A stretch of 5,399 nucleotides of DNA from Bryobacterales bacterium (GCA_003154855.1 PMEV01000101.1:3990-9388), one strand, 5' to 3'; counted from the stretch's first letter, positions 1 to 5,399 are shown. The notes: a model not told the origin generated them from the sequence alone. Program-made: numbers and translations.

Positions 1-284
1 ACCACCTGGTCGAAGGCGCAGGAGATGAAATCGGCGAATTGCATCTCGGCTACCGGGCGCAGCCCCATCAGGCCGGCCCCGATGGCCGCCCCGATAATGC
101 CCGATTCGGAGACCGGCGTATCGATCACCCGGCGCTCGCCGAAGGCCTCGATCATTCCCTTGGTCACCTTAAAGGCACCCCCGTAGACGCCGATGTCCTC
201 GCCGATGAGGAAGACGTTCGGGTCGCGCTCCATTTCCTCCCAGATGCCCTGGCGGATGGCTTCCAAATAGGTCATTGTGGCCAT
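1..284 (-). CDS. 2-oxoacid dehydrogenase E1 component, beta subunit (N-terminal part, cut by window edge)
   Basis: Beta subunit of a thiamine-diphosphate E1 enzyme, which with E1 alpha decarboxylates a 2-oxoacid (pyruvate or branched-chain type) and passes the acyl group to a lipoyl E2 in the cytoplasm. Only about the first 94 residues are present; family members are usually about 320-340. The reading starts MATMTYLEAI. It shows the family signatures GEDIGVYGG (residues 28-36), DTPVSE (55-60) and the AEMQFADF segment (79-86). Glu60 aligns with the conserved glutamate that contacts the TPP aminopyrimidine ring. The start is the ATG at 282-284, with GAGGAG nine bases upstream; a second ATG three codons in (273-275) is a weaker alternative. 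The ATG lies 3 nt after the E1 alpha stop, so the two are surely co-translated. The YGG and QFAD wording leans towards branched-chain or generic 2-oxoacid E1 rather than classic pyruvate E1, but substrate cannot be settled here. Confidence 0.95.
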   Translation of the reverse strand, partial: MATMTYLEAIRQGIWEEMERDPNVFLIGEDIGVYGGAFKVTKGMIEAFGERRVIDTPVSESGIIGAAIGAGLMGLRPVAEMQFADFISCAFDQV

Positions 285-287
285 GGC

Positions 288-1313
288 TCAGATCTCCTCG
301 TAGACGCCCTTGAGCAGGTCGGAAGGGTCGGGGAAGGGGCTTTGCTCGGCCCAGGCCTGGGCCTCGTCGACTTCCTCGAGGATGCGGGCGTGAGTGGATT
401 CGATCTCGTCGGGCGTGGCGAACCCCTTAGCCAGCATGAGGCGCTCCAGTTGCTGGATGGGGTCCTTCTGGGCCCATTCCTCCAATAGGTGCTTAGGAAC
501 GTAGTCGGCCGGATCGTGCGCGGCGTGCCCGGTCATGCGGAAGGTCTTGCACTCGACCATGTACGGACCCAGGCCCGCGAGCACGTGCGCTCTGGCCCGC
601 CCTACGGCGCGATAGACCGCGAAGACGTCGTTGCCCTCGACGATCTCGGAGGGGATGCCGTAGGCCGGCCCGCGGTCGGCCACGTTGGCGCAGGCCATCT
701 GCTTCTCGATGGGAGTGGAATAGGCGTAGGCGTTGTTGTTGCAGATCAGCACTAGCGGGAGCTTCTGCACGGCCGCCAAGTTGACGCCCTCGTGCCAGTC
801 GCCGCGGCTGGTGGAGCCGTCGCCGAAGATCACGTACGCGCAATTGCGGCTGCCCTGGTATTTCAGCGCCAGCGCCGCGCCCGCCGCCACCGGAAGCGAG
901 GTCGCGAGCGAGCTGATGATGGCTACGATGCGCTTGCGCATGTCGCCCATGTGCATGTTGCCGTCTTTGCCGTGGGTGACGCCGCCCACGCGCCCCATGT
1001 ACTGGGCCAGGATCTCGCGCGGATGGAATCCCCGGATGAAGAACAAAGCCATGTCCCGGTGACAGGGAAACAGGACGTCCTGGGGGTCCGCGGTCAGGCC
1101 AGCGCCTACACTGATCGCTTCTTGCCCGCGACCGGTGTATACGCCGCCCACGATTTTGCCCTGCCGGTAGAGCTTTCGGAAGATCCGATCCTCGACCTCC
1201 CGCATCAACGACATGAAATACAAAGCTTTTTGGGCCAGCCCGGCGTCGGGGTCCGGCTTCTCCGCCGACAACCGGCTGACCCGGGGCAACGCCAGAGAAT
1301 TCACGGCTGCCAT
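288..1313 (-). CDS. 2-oxoacid dehydrogenase E1 component, alpha subunit (TPP-dependent)
   Basis: Alpha subunit (341 aa, normal family length) of the E1 heterotetramer of a pyruvate or branched-chain 2-oxoacid dehydrogenase complex; cytoplasmic. The TPP/Mg motif is plain: GDG at 164-166 and NNN at 192-194, spaced as in this family. Other landmarks are the substrate-channel CHRDM (84-88), HGKDGNMHM (114-122), the ST-P-IEKQ stretch (199-205) and the active-site loop MTGHAAHDPADYVP (260-273), whose His263 matches the catalytic loop histidine. That loop has Ala at 264, where animal pyruvate dehydrogenases carry a phosphorylated Ser, so kinase control of that type is not expected. Residues 1-25 are a poorly conserved lead-in. 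The start is the ATG at 1311-1313 with GGAGG five bases upstream, a slightly tight spacing. It is the first gene of the unit, with E1 beta 3 nt downstream. Whether the complex uses pyruvate, branched-chain oxoacids or acetoin is open; no E2 or E3 gene is visible. Confidence 0.95.
   Translation of the reverse strand: MAAVNSLALPRVSRLSAEKPDPDAGLAQKALYFMSLMREVEDRIFRKLYRQGKIVGGVYTGRGQEAISVGAGLTADPQDVLFPCHRDMALFFIRGFHPREILAQYMGRVGGVTHGKDGNMHMGDMRKRIVAIISSLATSLPVAAGAALALKYQGSRNCAYVIFGDGSTSRGDWHEGVNLAAVQKLPLVLICNNNAYAYSTPIEKQMACANVADRGPAYGIPSEIVEGNDVFAVYRAVGRARAHVLAGLGPYMVECKTFRMTGHAAHDPADYVPKHLLEEWAQKDPIQQLERLMLAKGFATPDEIESTHARILEEVDEAQAWAEQSPFPDPSDLLKGVYEEI
294..299 (-). promoter_or_regulatory. Ribosome binding site of E1 beta, embedded in the end of E1 alpha
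   Basis: GAGGAG on the minus strand, which is also codons 339-340 (Glu-Glu) of E1 alpha. It sits nine bases before the E1 beta ATG, and the alpha stop TGA lies between them. This fixes the E1 beta start and indicates translational coupling, which would keep the subunits at equal levels. Confidence 0.7.
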
Positions 1314-1348
1314 GGCAACCTCCGGGTTAGATGAGTACCAAAGCCTGT

Positions 1349-1354
1349 AGTATA
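1349..1354 (-). promoter_or_regulatory. Possible -10 box for the E1 alpha/beta unit
   Basis: TATACT on the minus strand (5 of 6 to TATAAT). It would start transcription roughly 25-30 nt before the E1 alpha ATG. No good -35 hexamer lies 16-18 bp upstream; that stretch is almost pure GC. It stands out because the surrounding DNA is GC-rich, but the call rests on one hexamer. Confidence 0.3.
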
Positions 1355-1452
1355 CGCCATCCCGGGCGCGGCGCGACGGCGAAGGCGGGTGGGAAAGGCA
1401 AGGCCGCCGGTCAGTACGTGGAATTGCCGCAGGGGGGTGACGCCGGCGTGCT

Positions 1453-1465
1453 CCTGGCGCCCAGG
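1453..1465 (-). terminator. Small GC hairpin just after the repeat-module gene (weak terminator candidate)
   Basis: CCTGG and CCAGG pair perfectly around a 3-nt loop, starting 5 nt after the stop codon of the 562-aa gene. A further 10-bp perfect palindrome, ACGCCGGCGT, lies at 1440-1449. Neither is followed by a T run on the minus strand, so this is not a canonical intrinsic terminator. Confidence 0.2.
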
Positions 1466-1470
1466 TCGAA

Positions 1471-3159
1471 CTACTCGACTTGGGTGTGAATCAGGGTGAG
1501 GTCGGCCGTAGCCCGTTCGTTTTCCGCCACGGTGATCTTTTGGGCTTTGTCCTGGTAAACTTCCGGGCCGATGGGATCCGCATTAAATCCCTCCGGCGCG
1601 ACGTCGCAGGCGTAGACCGTGTAGTCGCCGGGCGCGAGTCCGCGCACGCTGAACCGTCCGCTGCGGTCGGTTTGCGCGAGCTTGCCCGGATCATGCCCGC
1701 CCAATTCCACAACAACTAGCGCCCCGGCGGTGGGTTTGCCGTCGTCCGTGACCACGCCTTCCACGCGCCCGCCGCCGGCAGCCAGGACCAATTCGAGCGC
1801 CCCCGGCGCTTCTCCAACGGTGATCGGCTTGCTGATTGCATCCACGCCAGCGTACTTCACCGCCTTCAAGTAGACATCGCCAGCTAAAGGACCGATGGTT
1901 ACCCGATAGTCGCCTTCGAGCATGTTGTGGATCTTGAAGGAACCCTCGGCGTCCACCTGGGATGCGCTCGGGCCGCCGAACGCCGCCCCCCGCACAGGCG
2001 TCACCCTGACTATCAAGCTGGTCAGGTTCGAGCCGGGCGGGGATTGGCCGTCGAACCGCACCCTGCCTTTCAGTTCGGCGGCCGGCTTGAGTGTCAACTC
2101 GAGGCCGTCAATGTTGGCGGCGCCTGCCTCGAGCGGCATGATCCCCCAGAAAGGGTTCCCTTCCCGATTCCACATCGCGGCGAGCGTGTAGGCGCCGGGT
2201 AACACACCGCGAATCTCGAACGCGCCTTTGGAATCAACGTGCGTGGGCGGCTGGGGACCCATGCTGAAGGTGGCCGCGCCCCATTCGCCGCGCGGCGCCA
2301 CGAACACAACGACTTCCCAGGGCCGCGCGGGAACAGGGTTAACGCGGCCACGAACACGGACGCTGCGCACGGGCGTGAGCCGGAAATCGACGCCCCGGCG
2401 TTCCTCGCCGGCGTGAAGTTGGATGGCGCCGGCCTGGCTGGGTTCCGCCACGCCGGGATAAAACACCGGCGCGTAGCCCTCGTCTGGCACGGACATCATG
2501 CCGCCCAACGCCATGGACCCACGACCGGGCTCGCCGATCAAACCCGCCCCCACCGAGTGCGCCGCACTGAGGTAGTATCGCCCCGCCTCCAGCCCAAACA
2601 TCCGGTAGGCGCCCTGATCGTCGGTCGAGACGGAGCCTCCCATGGGCGCGAGTTGGCGTTCAGCCTGCCCACCGACATACCGGAACGGCTGGATCTTCAC
2701 GTTCGGCAGTGGCTCGCCCAGTTCGTCCACCACCCGCCCGGCGATGATGGCGGCCGGCGAAAGCGCCAGAGTGAGGTCCTGCAAGGTCTGTTTGGGAGCC
2801 AGCGCCACGCGCGGAGGGATCTTCCCGGCGCTAGAAACCTGGCGCACGAAACCGTTTCGGGCGGCCAGCGCCTGGTACTCGCCCGGCGGGAGGCCGCTCA
2901 GTTTGAACCTGCCCGAGGCATCCGTCGTCGTGGCGTACGGCTCCGCCTGAGGACCGTCCATTCTTGTCAACCGGACGTGCGCTCCCCCGACGGGATCCTT
3001 GGTTTTGGCGTTCACCACCGTCCCCTCGACGTTGCACTGGTCCTCGAGTTTCGCTTCCGGCAGGGGCGGACCCACGGACGCGCCCTCCGGCACGGGGAGG
3101 TCCTGCGCCGCCAGCGACGCCAGCAGAGACAAGCTCGATAGCCAGACGCCAATTCTCAT
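1471..3159 (-). CDS. Exported protein with five carboxypeptidase-regulatory-like (beta-sandwich) modules
   Basis: 562 aa. Residues 1-19 form a signal peptide (Arg2, hydrophobic core VWLSSLSLLASLAA, likely cut before Gln19); there is no lipobox cysteine, so it is probably a periplasmic or secreted soluble protein. After it come five modules of the carboxypeptidase-D regulatory/transthyretin-like fold, at about 42-110, 135-205, 265-335, 360-430 and 463-520. Each ends in the hallmark D-x-x-G-x-F/Y...L-x-x-G-x-Y pattern: TDASGRF...PPGEY (79-95), TDDQGAY...EAGRY (179-195), VDSKGAF...LPGAY (308-324), VDAEGSF...LEGDY (402-418) and TDRSGRF...APGDY (497-513). A linker with FYPGVAEPSQA (233-243) resembles a segment common in acidobacterial proteins of this kind. 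No peptidase, TonB-receptor or membrane segment is seen, so the modules probably serve binding or scaffolding; the partner is unknown. The start ATG (3157-3159) is supported by AGGAG six bases upstream. It is tandem with the orphan secreted gene 112 bp upstream. Confidence 0.9.
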   Translation of the reverse strand: MRIGVWLSSLSLLASLAAQDLPVPEGASVGPPLPEAKLEDQCNVEGTVVNAKTKDPVGGAHVRLTRMDGPQAEPYATTTDASGRFKLSGLPPGEYQALAARNGFVRQVSSAGKIPPRVALAPKQTLQDLTLALSPAAIIAGRVVDELGEPLPNVKIQPFRYVGGQAERQLAPMGGSVSTDDQGAYRMFGLEAGRYYLSAAHSVGAGLIGEPGRGSMALGGMMSVPDEGYAPVFYPGVAEPSQAGAIQLHAGEERRGVDFRLTPVRSVRVRGRVNPVPARPWEVVVFVAPRGEWGAATFSMGPQPPTHVDSKGAFEIRGVLPGAYTLAAMWNREGNPFWGIMPLEAGAANIDGLELTLKPAAELKGRVRFDGQSPPGSNLTSLIVRVTPVRGAAFGGPSASQVDAEGSFKIHNMLEGDYRVTIGPLAGDVYLKAVKYAGVDAISKPITVGEAPGALELVLAAGGGRVEGVVTDDGKPTAGALVVVELGGHDPGKLAQTDRSGRFSVRGLAPGDYTVYACDVAPEGFNADPIGPEVYQDKAQKITVAENERATADLTLIHTQVE

Positions 3160-3249
3160 CCGAGACTCCTTCGGGGTTTAGAGTGTTCGCACGGCGCGCA
3201 GGTTCCGGCGGGCGGAAGACAACGATGGGCGGATGCGCTCTATCGAATC

Positions 3250-3263
3250 GGGCGAACCCGCCC
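3250..3263 (-). terminator. Hairpin after the orphan secreted gene (weak terminator or processing site)
   Basis: GGGCG and CGCCC pair perfectly around a 4-nt loop, beginning 8 nt after the stop of the 188-aa gene on the minus strand. The stop codon also overlaps a 10-bp perfect palindrome, AGGCCGGCCT (3264-3273). There is no T run after the stem, so termination would have to be Rho-dependent; alternatively the hairpin is an mRNA 3' stabiliser between the two tandem exported genes. Confidence 0.25.
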
Positions 3264-3271
3264 AGGCCGGC

Positions 3272-3838
3272 CTACTGCTGGTATAGATATCCGGACGTGA
3301 GCGAACCACCGACCCAACCGCCATATGGGAGGGTCGGGTCGTACGCGTAGACGTAGGAATTCGTTTGGTAGAATCCCGCGCCGCAAGGTTTTGCAAAGTA
3401 CGTGGCGTCCAAAGACTGGTAATAGAGCGGCGACCTGGAGTAAATCATGCCGACGCTCTGACACGGCCAAAAATACGAGCCGTTCCAGTAGTTCAAGTCC
3501 TCACGGAGAGCCGTCTGCCCGGCAGGTTCGGTTTTGTAAGGCCACGGAGAGTTCCCGGCGCAGCTAGTGTATGTGACGAGCAGGGTGTACGCCGCGATAG
3601 TGGCGCGGTCGGCGCCGCCAGTAGAGGCGTGCAAGGTGAGAGCCGAATAGCCCCATACGCACATGGTGTTGACGCTATCGTAGAAGATCGTGCTCTTATT
3701 GACGGAAGAGTCCGCGTAAATCGGCGAAACCGTCATGAGAACGGCAGCCAACACCGCGAGAACGAGAATGGCGCGTTGAAGCGCGAAACTCGTGCGCGGT
3801 GCAGTTCGCAAGCCTAGATTCCTGGCCTGTGGATTCAT
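3272..3838 (-). CDS. Orphan exported protein, tyrosine-rich with four cysteines (function unknown)
   Basis: 188 aa; I do not recognise a family. It has an extended basic N-terminus (five Arg in residues 1-22) and a hydrophobic core, ILVLAVLAAVLMTVSPIYA (24-42), a signal peptide probably cut after Ala42. The mature 146 residues hold 18 Tyr, 5 Trp and 4 Phe, with Tyr densest from 117 to the end. There are exactly four Cys (60, 93, 126, 152), an even number in an exported protein, so two disulfides are plausible. The C-terminus is Gly/Tyr-rich (YGGWVGG, then YLYQQ); no membrane segment follows the signal. The start ATG (3836-3838) is preceded by a purine-rich GGAAAGG ten bases upstream. Base composition is visibly less GC-rich than the flanking genes (about 53% in one line checked), which suggests weaker codon bias or later acquisition. 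A plus-strand reading across the same region is Arg-rich with no signal peptide and looks like a shadow. Coding status is likely but not certain. Confidence 0.7.
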   Translation of the reverse strand: MNPQARNLGLRTAPRTSFALQRAILVLAVLAAVLMTVSPIYADSSVNKSTIFYDSVNTMCVWGYSALTLHASTGGADRATIAAYTLLVTYTSCAGNSPWPYKTEPAGQTALREDLNYWNGSYFWPCQSVGMIYSRSPLYYQSLDATYFAKPCGAGFYQTNSYVYAYDPTLPYGGWVGGSLTSGYLYQQ

Positions 3839-3900
3839 TGTTCCGATACCTTTCCTTAACTGTCGCTGGACCCATAGCCATCGGCGCCGTGCCGACTAAA

Positions 3901-3925
3901 GGCCGCGATAGGCGGCCAGGGCCGC
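3901..3925 (-). promoter_or_regulatory. Two mutually exclusive hairpins (three-copy inverted repeat)
   Basis: GGCCGC at 3901-3906, GCGGCC at 3912-3917 and GGCCGC at 3920-3925. The middle copy can pair with the left copy (6-bp stem, 5-nt loop) or with the right copy (5-bp stem, 4-nt loop), but not both. It lies 63-87 nt upstream of the orphan gene start, inside the leader if the promoter near 4061 is used. Function is inference. Confidence 0.35.
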
Positions 3926-3928
3926 GGA

Positions 3929-3954
3929 ATCGCTCACTCTTGTTTATCGCTCAC
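3929..3954. repeat. Direct repeat of a 9-mer, possible operator
   Basis: ATCGCTCAC occurs exactly at 3929-3937 and again at 3946-3954, a 17-bp period with an 8-bp A/T-richer gap. Placement upstream of the orphan gene fits a dimeric regulator site or an RNA-level duplicate; chance is possible at this length. Confidence 0.4.
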
Positions 3955-3976
3955 CGGGCGTTGACGGCGGCGCCAC

Positions 3977-4018
3977 GGTTCGAAGCGCGGAAGCACAACA
4001 ATCGGGTTTCTCGAACCC
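3977..4018 (-). promoter_or_regulatory. Second set of competing inverted repeats
   Basis: GGTTCGA (3977-3983) is the perfect reverse complement of TCGAACC (4011-4017), with a 27-nt loop. GGGTT (4004-4008) can instead pair with AACCC (4014-4018) around a 5-nt loop. The two pairings use the same bases, so only one can form at a time. This set lies just downstream of the predicted start point of the minus-strand promoter. Confidence 0.35.
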
Positions 4019-4035
4019 TTCTTGCGTCTTCGTAT

Positions 4036-4066
4036 AGTTTACTCGGAAGAGGCGGCCCACTGTCAA
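4036..4066 (-). promoter_or_regulatory. Candidate sigma70 promoter facing the orphan secreted gene
   Basis: A perfect TTGACA on the minus strand (4066 down to 4061) is followed by TAAACT (4041 down to 4036; 4 of 6 to TATAAT) after a 19-bp spacer. This is longer than the ideal 17, where the hexamer AGTAAA fits less well. The short AT-rich patch around 4030-4042 is unusual for this DNA. It would give a leader of about 190 nt before the ATG at 3838. Confidence 0.4.
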
Positions 4067-4329
4067 GCGGCATCCAGGAGTTTCGTCATTTTTCGGGCCT
4101 TGGGAGCATTCGGTGGGCCAGCGGTCCATATCGCGGGAGTGCGGCTCTCCGTTCGATTGGCTCCCGACCAAGCGCCTGACCGGGCGGCTAGGTGAAGATC
4201 CGGGAGGATTACGCGCGAGATTGCGGGGAAAGTCCTTCCTATTTAGATCCACGCGATTCCGCTTTCCCATTCCGGTCTCCGCCGCCCTTCCGCAAGACTG
4301 GGGGATGGCAGAGTTTCGGCTGCGAGGGC

Positions 4330-4335
4330 TATTCT
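4330..4335 (+). promoter_or_regulatory. -10-like hexamer placed for a leaderless M23 transcript
   Basis: TATTCT (4 of 6) ends six bases before the GTG start at 4342, the spacing at which transcription would begin at or next to the start codon. No matching -35 is evident. It is offered because the chosen GTG lacks a properly spaced Shine-Dalgarno. Confidence 0.25.
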
Positions 4336-4341
4336 GAAGGG

Positions 4342-5178
4342 GTGCGCTGGCTTTGGGTGCTGGTAGCGTCGGTTGGGTGGGGACAGACGTTCGAGGCCAC
4401 CCCGGCCGCGGTTCGGCAAGGGGAAACCGTACGGGTCAGGAGTGCGGGTCAGGCCACGGCGGCGCGGATGATGGGACGGACGGTGCCGTTGTACCCGCAA
4501 ACCGAGGGCGGGCGGCTGGGACTGATGCCGGTGGCGGCCGGCACACAGCCGGGCAGCTACCCACTGGAGTTCCTGGCGGAGGGCGGCACGGTGCTGCGGG
4601 CCTCGACCATCACTGTGCGGGATGCGCGGTTTCGCACGCAGAACGTGGTGCTGGAAAAGGCGATCCTGGATTTGCAGCCGGCTCCCGGCGAAATGGAGAC
4701 CGTCGCGGCGTTCCAGAAAGCGGTCAGCGAGACGCGCCGCTGGGTGGAGCCGCTCGCTCGCCCGGTTCCGGGCTGCATGGTTTCGCCTTACGGCGTGCGG
4801 CGGCTGCACAACGGGAAGCCGACCGGGGAGTATCACCGGGGAATCGACCAGCGTGCGGCGGCCGGGCAGCCGGTGCGCGCGGTGGCGGCCGGCGAAGTCA
4901 AGATCGTCCGGAAGTTCAACCTACACGGCGGCACGGTGGCTATCGACCATGGACAGGGGCTGGAGTCGATCTACCTGCACCTTTCGCGATTCGCCACCAC
5001 CGAGGGCGCGCTGGTGAAGAAAGGCGACGTGATCGGCTACGCGGGCTCGACCGGGCGCTCGACCGCCCCGCACCTGCACTGGTCGCTCTACGTCCACGGC
5101 GTGCCCGTCAATCCCGTGCAGTGGGTCCCGCTGAAGCCGTGCGTGCAGGCGAAACGGCCGGCGTCACTCGTACCTTAG
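4342..5178 (+). CDS. Secreted M23-family metallopeptidase (peptidoglycan endopeptidase) with N-terminal Ig-like domain
   Basis: 278 aa from the GTG at 4342. A short signal peptide (RWLWVLVASVGWG, cut near residue 14) is followed by an Ig-like region (about 17-93, with VRQGETVRV and GTQPGSYPLEF), a linker, and a C-terminal M23/LytM domain (about 141-262). Zinc ligands are visible as H165-x3-D169 (EYHRGID) and the second His of HLH (244-246); the general-base histidines are H213 (YLHL) and H244. All are intact, so it should be an active zinc endopeptidase cleaving peptidoglycan cross-links in the periplasm, as known for the family. The frame stays open upstream to a GTG at 4192, but those 50 residues are Pro/Arg-rich and would bury the signal peptide, so I prefer 4342. 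The purine run GAAGGG touches the start codon, too close for a normal ribosome site. The last five codons overlap the convergent permease gene. Confidence 0.9.
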   Translation: MRWLWVLVASVGWGQTFEATPAAVRQGETVRVRSAGQATAARMMGRTVPLYPQTEGGRLGLMPVAAGTQPGSYPLEFLAEGGTVLRASTITVRDARFRTQNVVLEKAILDLQPAPGEMETVAAFQKAVSETRRWVEPLARPVPGCMVSPYGVRRLHNGKPTGEYHRGIDQRAAAGQPVRAVAAGEVKIVRKFNLHGGTVAIDHGQGLESIYLHLSRFATTEGALVKKGDVIGYAGSTGRSTAPHLHWSLYVHGVPVNPVQWVPLKPCVQAKRPASLVP

Positions 5179-5399
5179 GGCGTCGGAGGGATCGAGGCGG
5201 GAGGCCCGCAGGGCGGGGGCGAGGCCGCTCAGCACGCCCACCAGGGTCAGGATGCTCATGGCTACGGCGACCGTGGCCAGCGAGAGCGCCAGGTGGATGT
5301 CGCCCTTTCCCGAGGTGTCCTTGAAGAGCGGGCCGAGCATGGGGAGGGTCCCCGAGACGGCCACGATCAGCGCCGCCACGCCGATGCCGATGGCGCCGC
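5164..5399 (-). CDS. ABC-type permease of the MacB/FtsX class (C-terminal end, cut by window edge)
   Basis: Only the last 77 or so residues are in the window, in the frame that reads GAIGIGVAAL at the edge and ends ALRYE. Two hydrophobic spans are visible: one from GAIGIG to LPML, and one from IHLALSLATVAV to LSGLAPALRAS, separated by a short polar loop (LFKDTSGKGD). The closing GLAPALRASRLDPSDALRYE is the standard C-terminus of MacB/FtsX-like permeases: a GxxPA turn, a short cytoplasmic helix, then D-P-x-x-A-L-R-Y-E. Family members sit in the inner membrane and work mechanotransmission-style with an ATPase, exporting or regulating envelope processes. Acidobacteria carry many duplicated orphan copies (ADOP), and this may be one, but the diagnostic N-terminus is outside the window. 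No start is present: a GTG within the fragment (5377-5379) lies mid-helix and is not a start. Confidence 0.88.
   Translation of the reverse strand, partial: GAIGIGVAALIVAVSGTLPMLGPLFKDTSGKGDIHLALSLATVAVAMSILTLVGVLSGLAPALRASRLDPSDALRYE

Larger units (their letters stand above)
3839..4341. other. Non-coding interval between divergent genes
   Basis: About 500 bp between the start of the orphan secreted gene (minus) and the M23 gene (plus). Readings across it are Arg/Pro/Ser-rich, lack convincing starts and show no family motif. The side nearer the orphan gene holds a promoter candidate, a 9-bp direct repeat and competing inverted repeats, listed separately. The side nearer M23 (about 4081-4329) has another imperfect set: CGGGAG at 4134-4139 pairs with CTCCCG at 4161-4166. 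I see no clear sigma70 promoter for M23 there other than the -10-like hexamer at 4330. Confidence 0.6.

Noticed and set aside
2239..3141. Long open plus-strand reading (300 codons) opposite the repeat-module gene
   Set aside because: It is Arg/His/Pro-rich with no recognisable motif, and lies antisense to a gene with a signal peptide and five clear modules; it is a GC-rich shadow.
3178..3271. Minus-strand reading ending RNLRAVRTL, reminiscent of the C-terminus of formylglycine-generating/sulfatase-modifying domains (GFRVVRTL)
   Set aside because: Only a handful of residues match and the preceding sequence has none of the domain's motifs; probably chance between two tandem genes.
3961..3966. 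TTGACG on the plus strand as a -35 for a plus-strand promoter
   Set aside because: No -10-like hexamer occurs at 16-18 bp downstream (the sequence there is GC-rich), and no plus-strand gene starts nearby.
4141..4170. GTTCGATT followed by a CTCCCGACCA stretch, resembling a tRNA T-arm and acceptor end
   Set aside because: The position after the TTCGATT loop is G, so the T-stem does not pair, and no anticodon or D-arm can be placed upstream.
3944..4270. 108-codon minus-strand reading in the intergenic region
   Set aside because: It has no ribosome site, signal or motif, and spans the promoter and hairpin candidates; composition looks non-coding.
4353..5324. Plus-strand 323-codon reading overlapping the M23 gene in another frame
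   Set aside because: It is Gly/Arg-rich low-complexity translation that runs through both the M23 domain and the permease tail; no start support.

Overview
The window is GC-rich, densely coded bacterial DNA. The gene content fits an Acidobacteriota chromosome, perhaps a Solibacter/Bryobacter relative. The evidence is a secreted protein made of repeated carboxypeptidase-regulatory-like beta-sandwich modules, an Ig-like plus M23 envelope peptidase, a MacB/FtsX-type permease tail ending in the usual ALRYE, and acidobacterial-looking E1 alpha/beta subunits. The taxonomic call is inference from protein style; no marker gene is present.

Layout. Positions 1-1313 (minus strand) hold a two-gene unit for the TPP-dependent E1 component of a 2-oxoacid dehydrogenase complex. 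E1 alpha is complete, and E1 beta follows after 3 nt and runs off the left edge. Positions 1471-3159 (minus) encode a 562-residue exported protein with five carboxypeptidase-regulatory-like modules and no visible enzyme domain. Positions 3272-3838 (minus) encode a 188-residue exported protein, very rich in tyrosine with four cysteines, that I do not recognise. Positions 3839-4341 are about 500 bp with no convincing gene. They hold a TTGACA promoter candidate facing the orphan gene, a duplicated 9-mer and two sets of competing inverted repeats. Positions 4342-5178 (plus) encode a secreted M23 metallopeptidase with all expected zinc and catalytic residues. Positions 5164-5399 (minus) are the C-terminal end of an ABC-type permease that runs off the right edge; its stop region overlaps the M23 gene tail-to-tail by 15 bp.

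How the genes relate. Only the E1 pair is clearly one functional unit, sharing a message and forming one heterotetrameric enzyme. The two exported minus-strand proteins lie in tandem, 112 bp apart. They could be co-transcribed, but each has its own ribosome binding site and a hairpin lies between them. The M23 peptidase and the permease are convergent. The most unexplained part of the window is the orphan Tyr/Cys-rich exported protein together with its structured upstream region. Nothing here shows a defence system, mobile element, CRISPR array or RNA gene.
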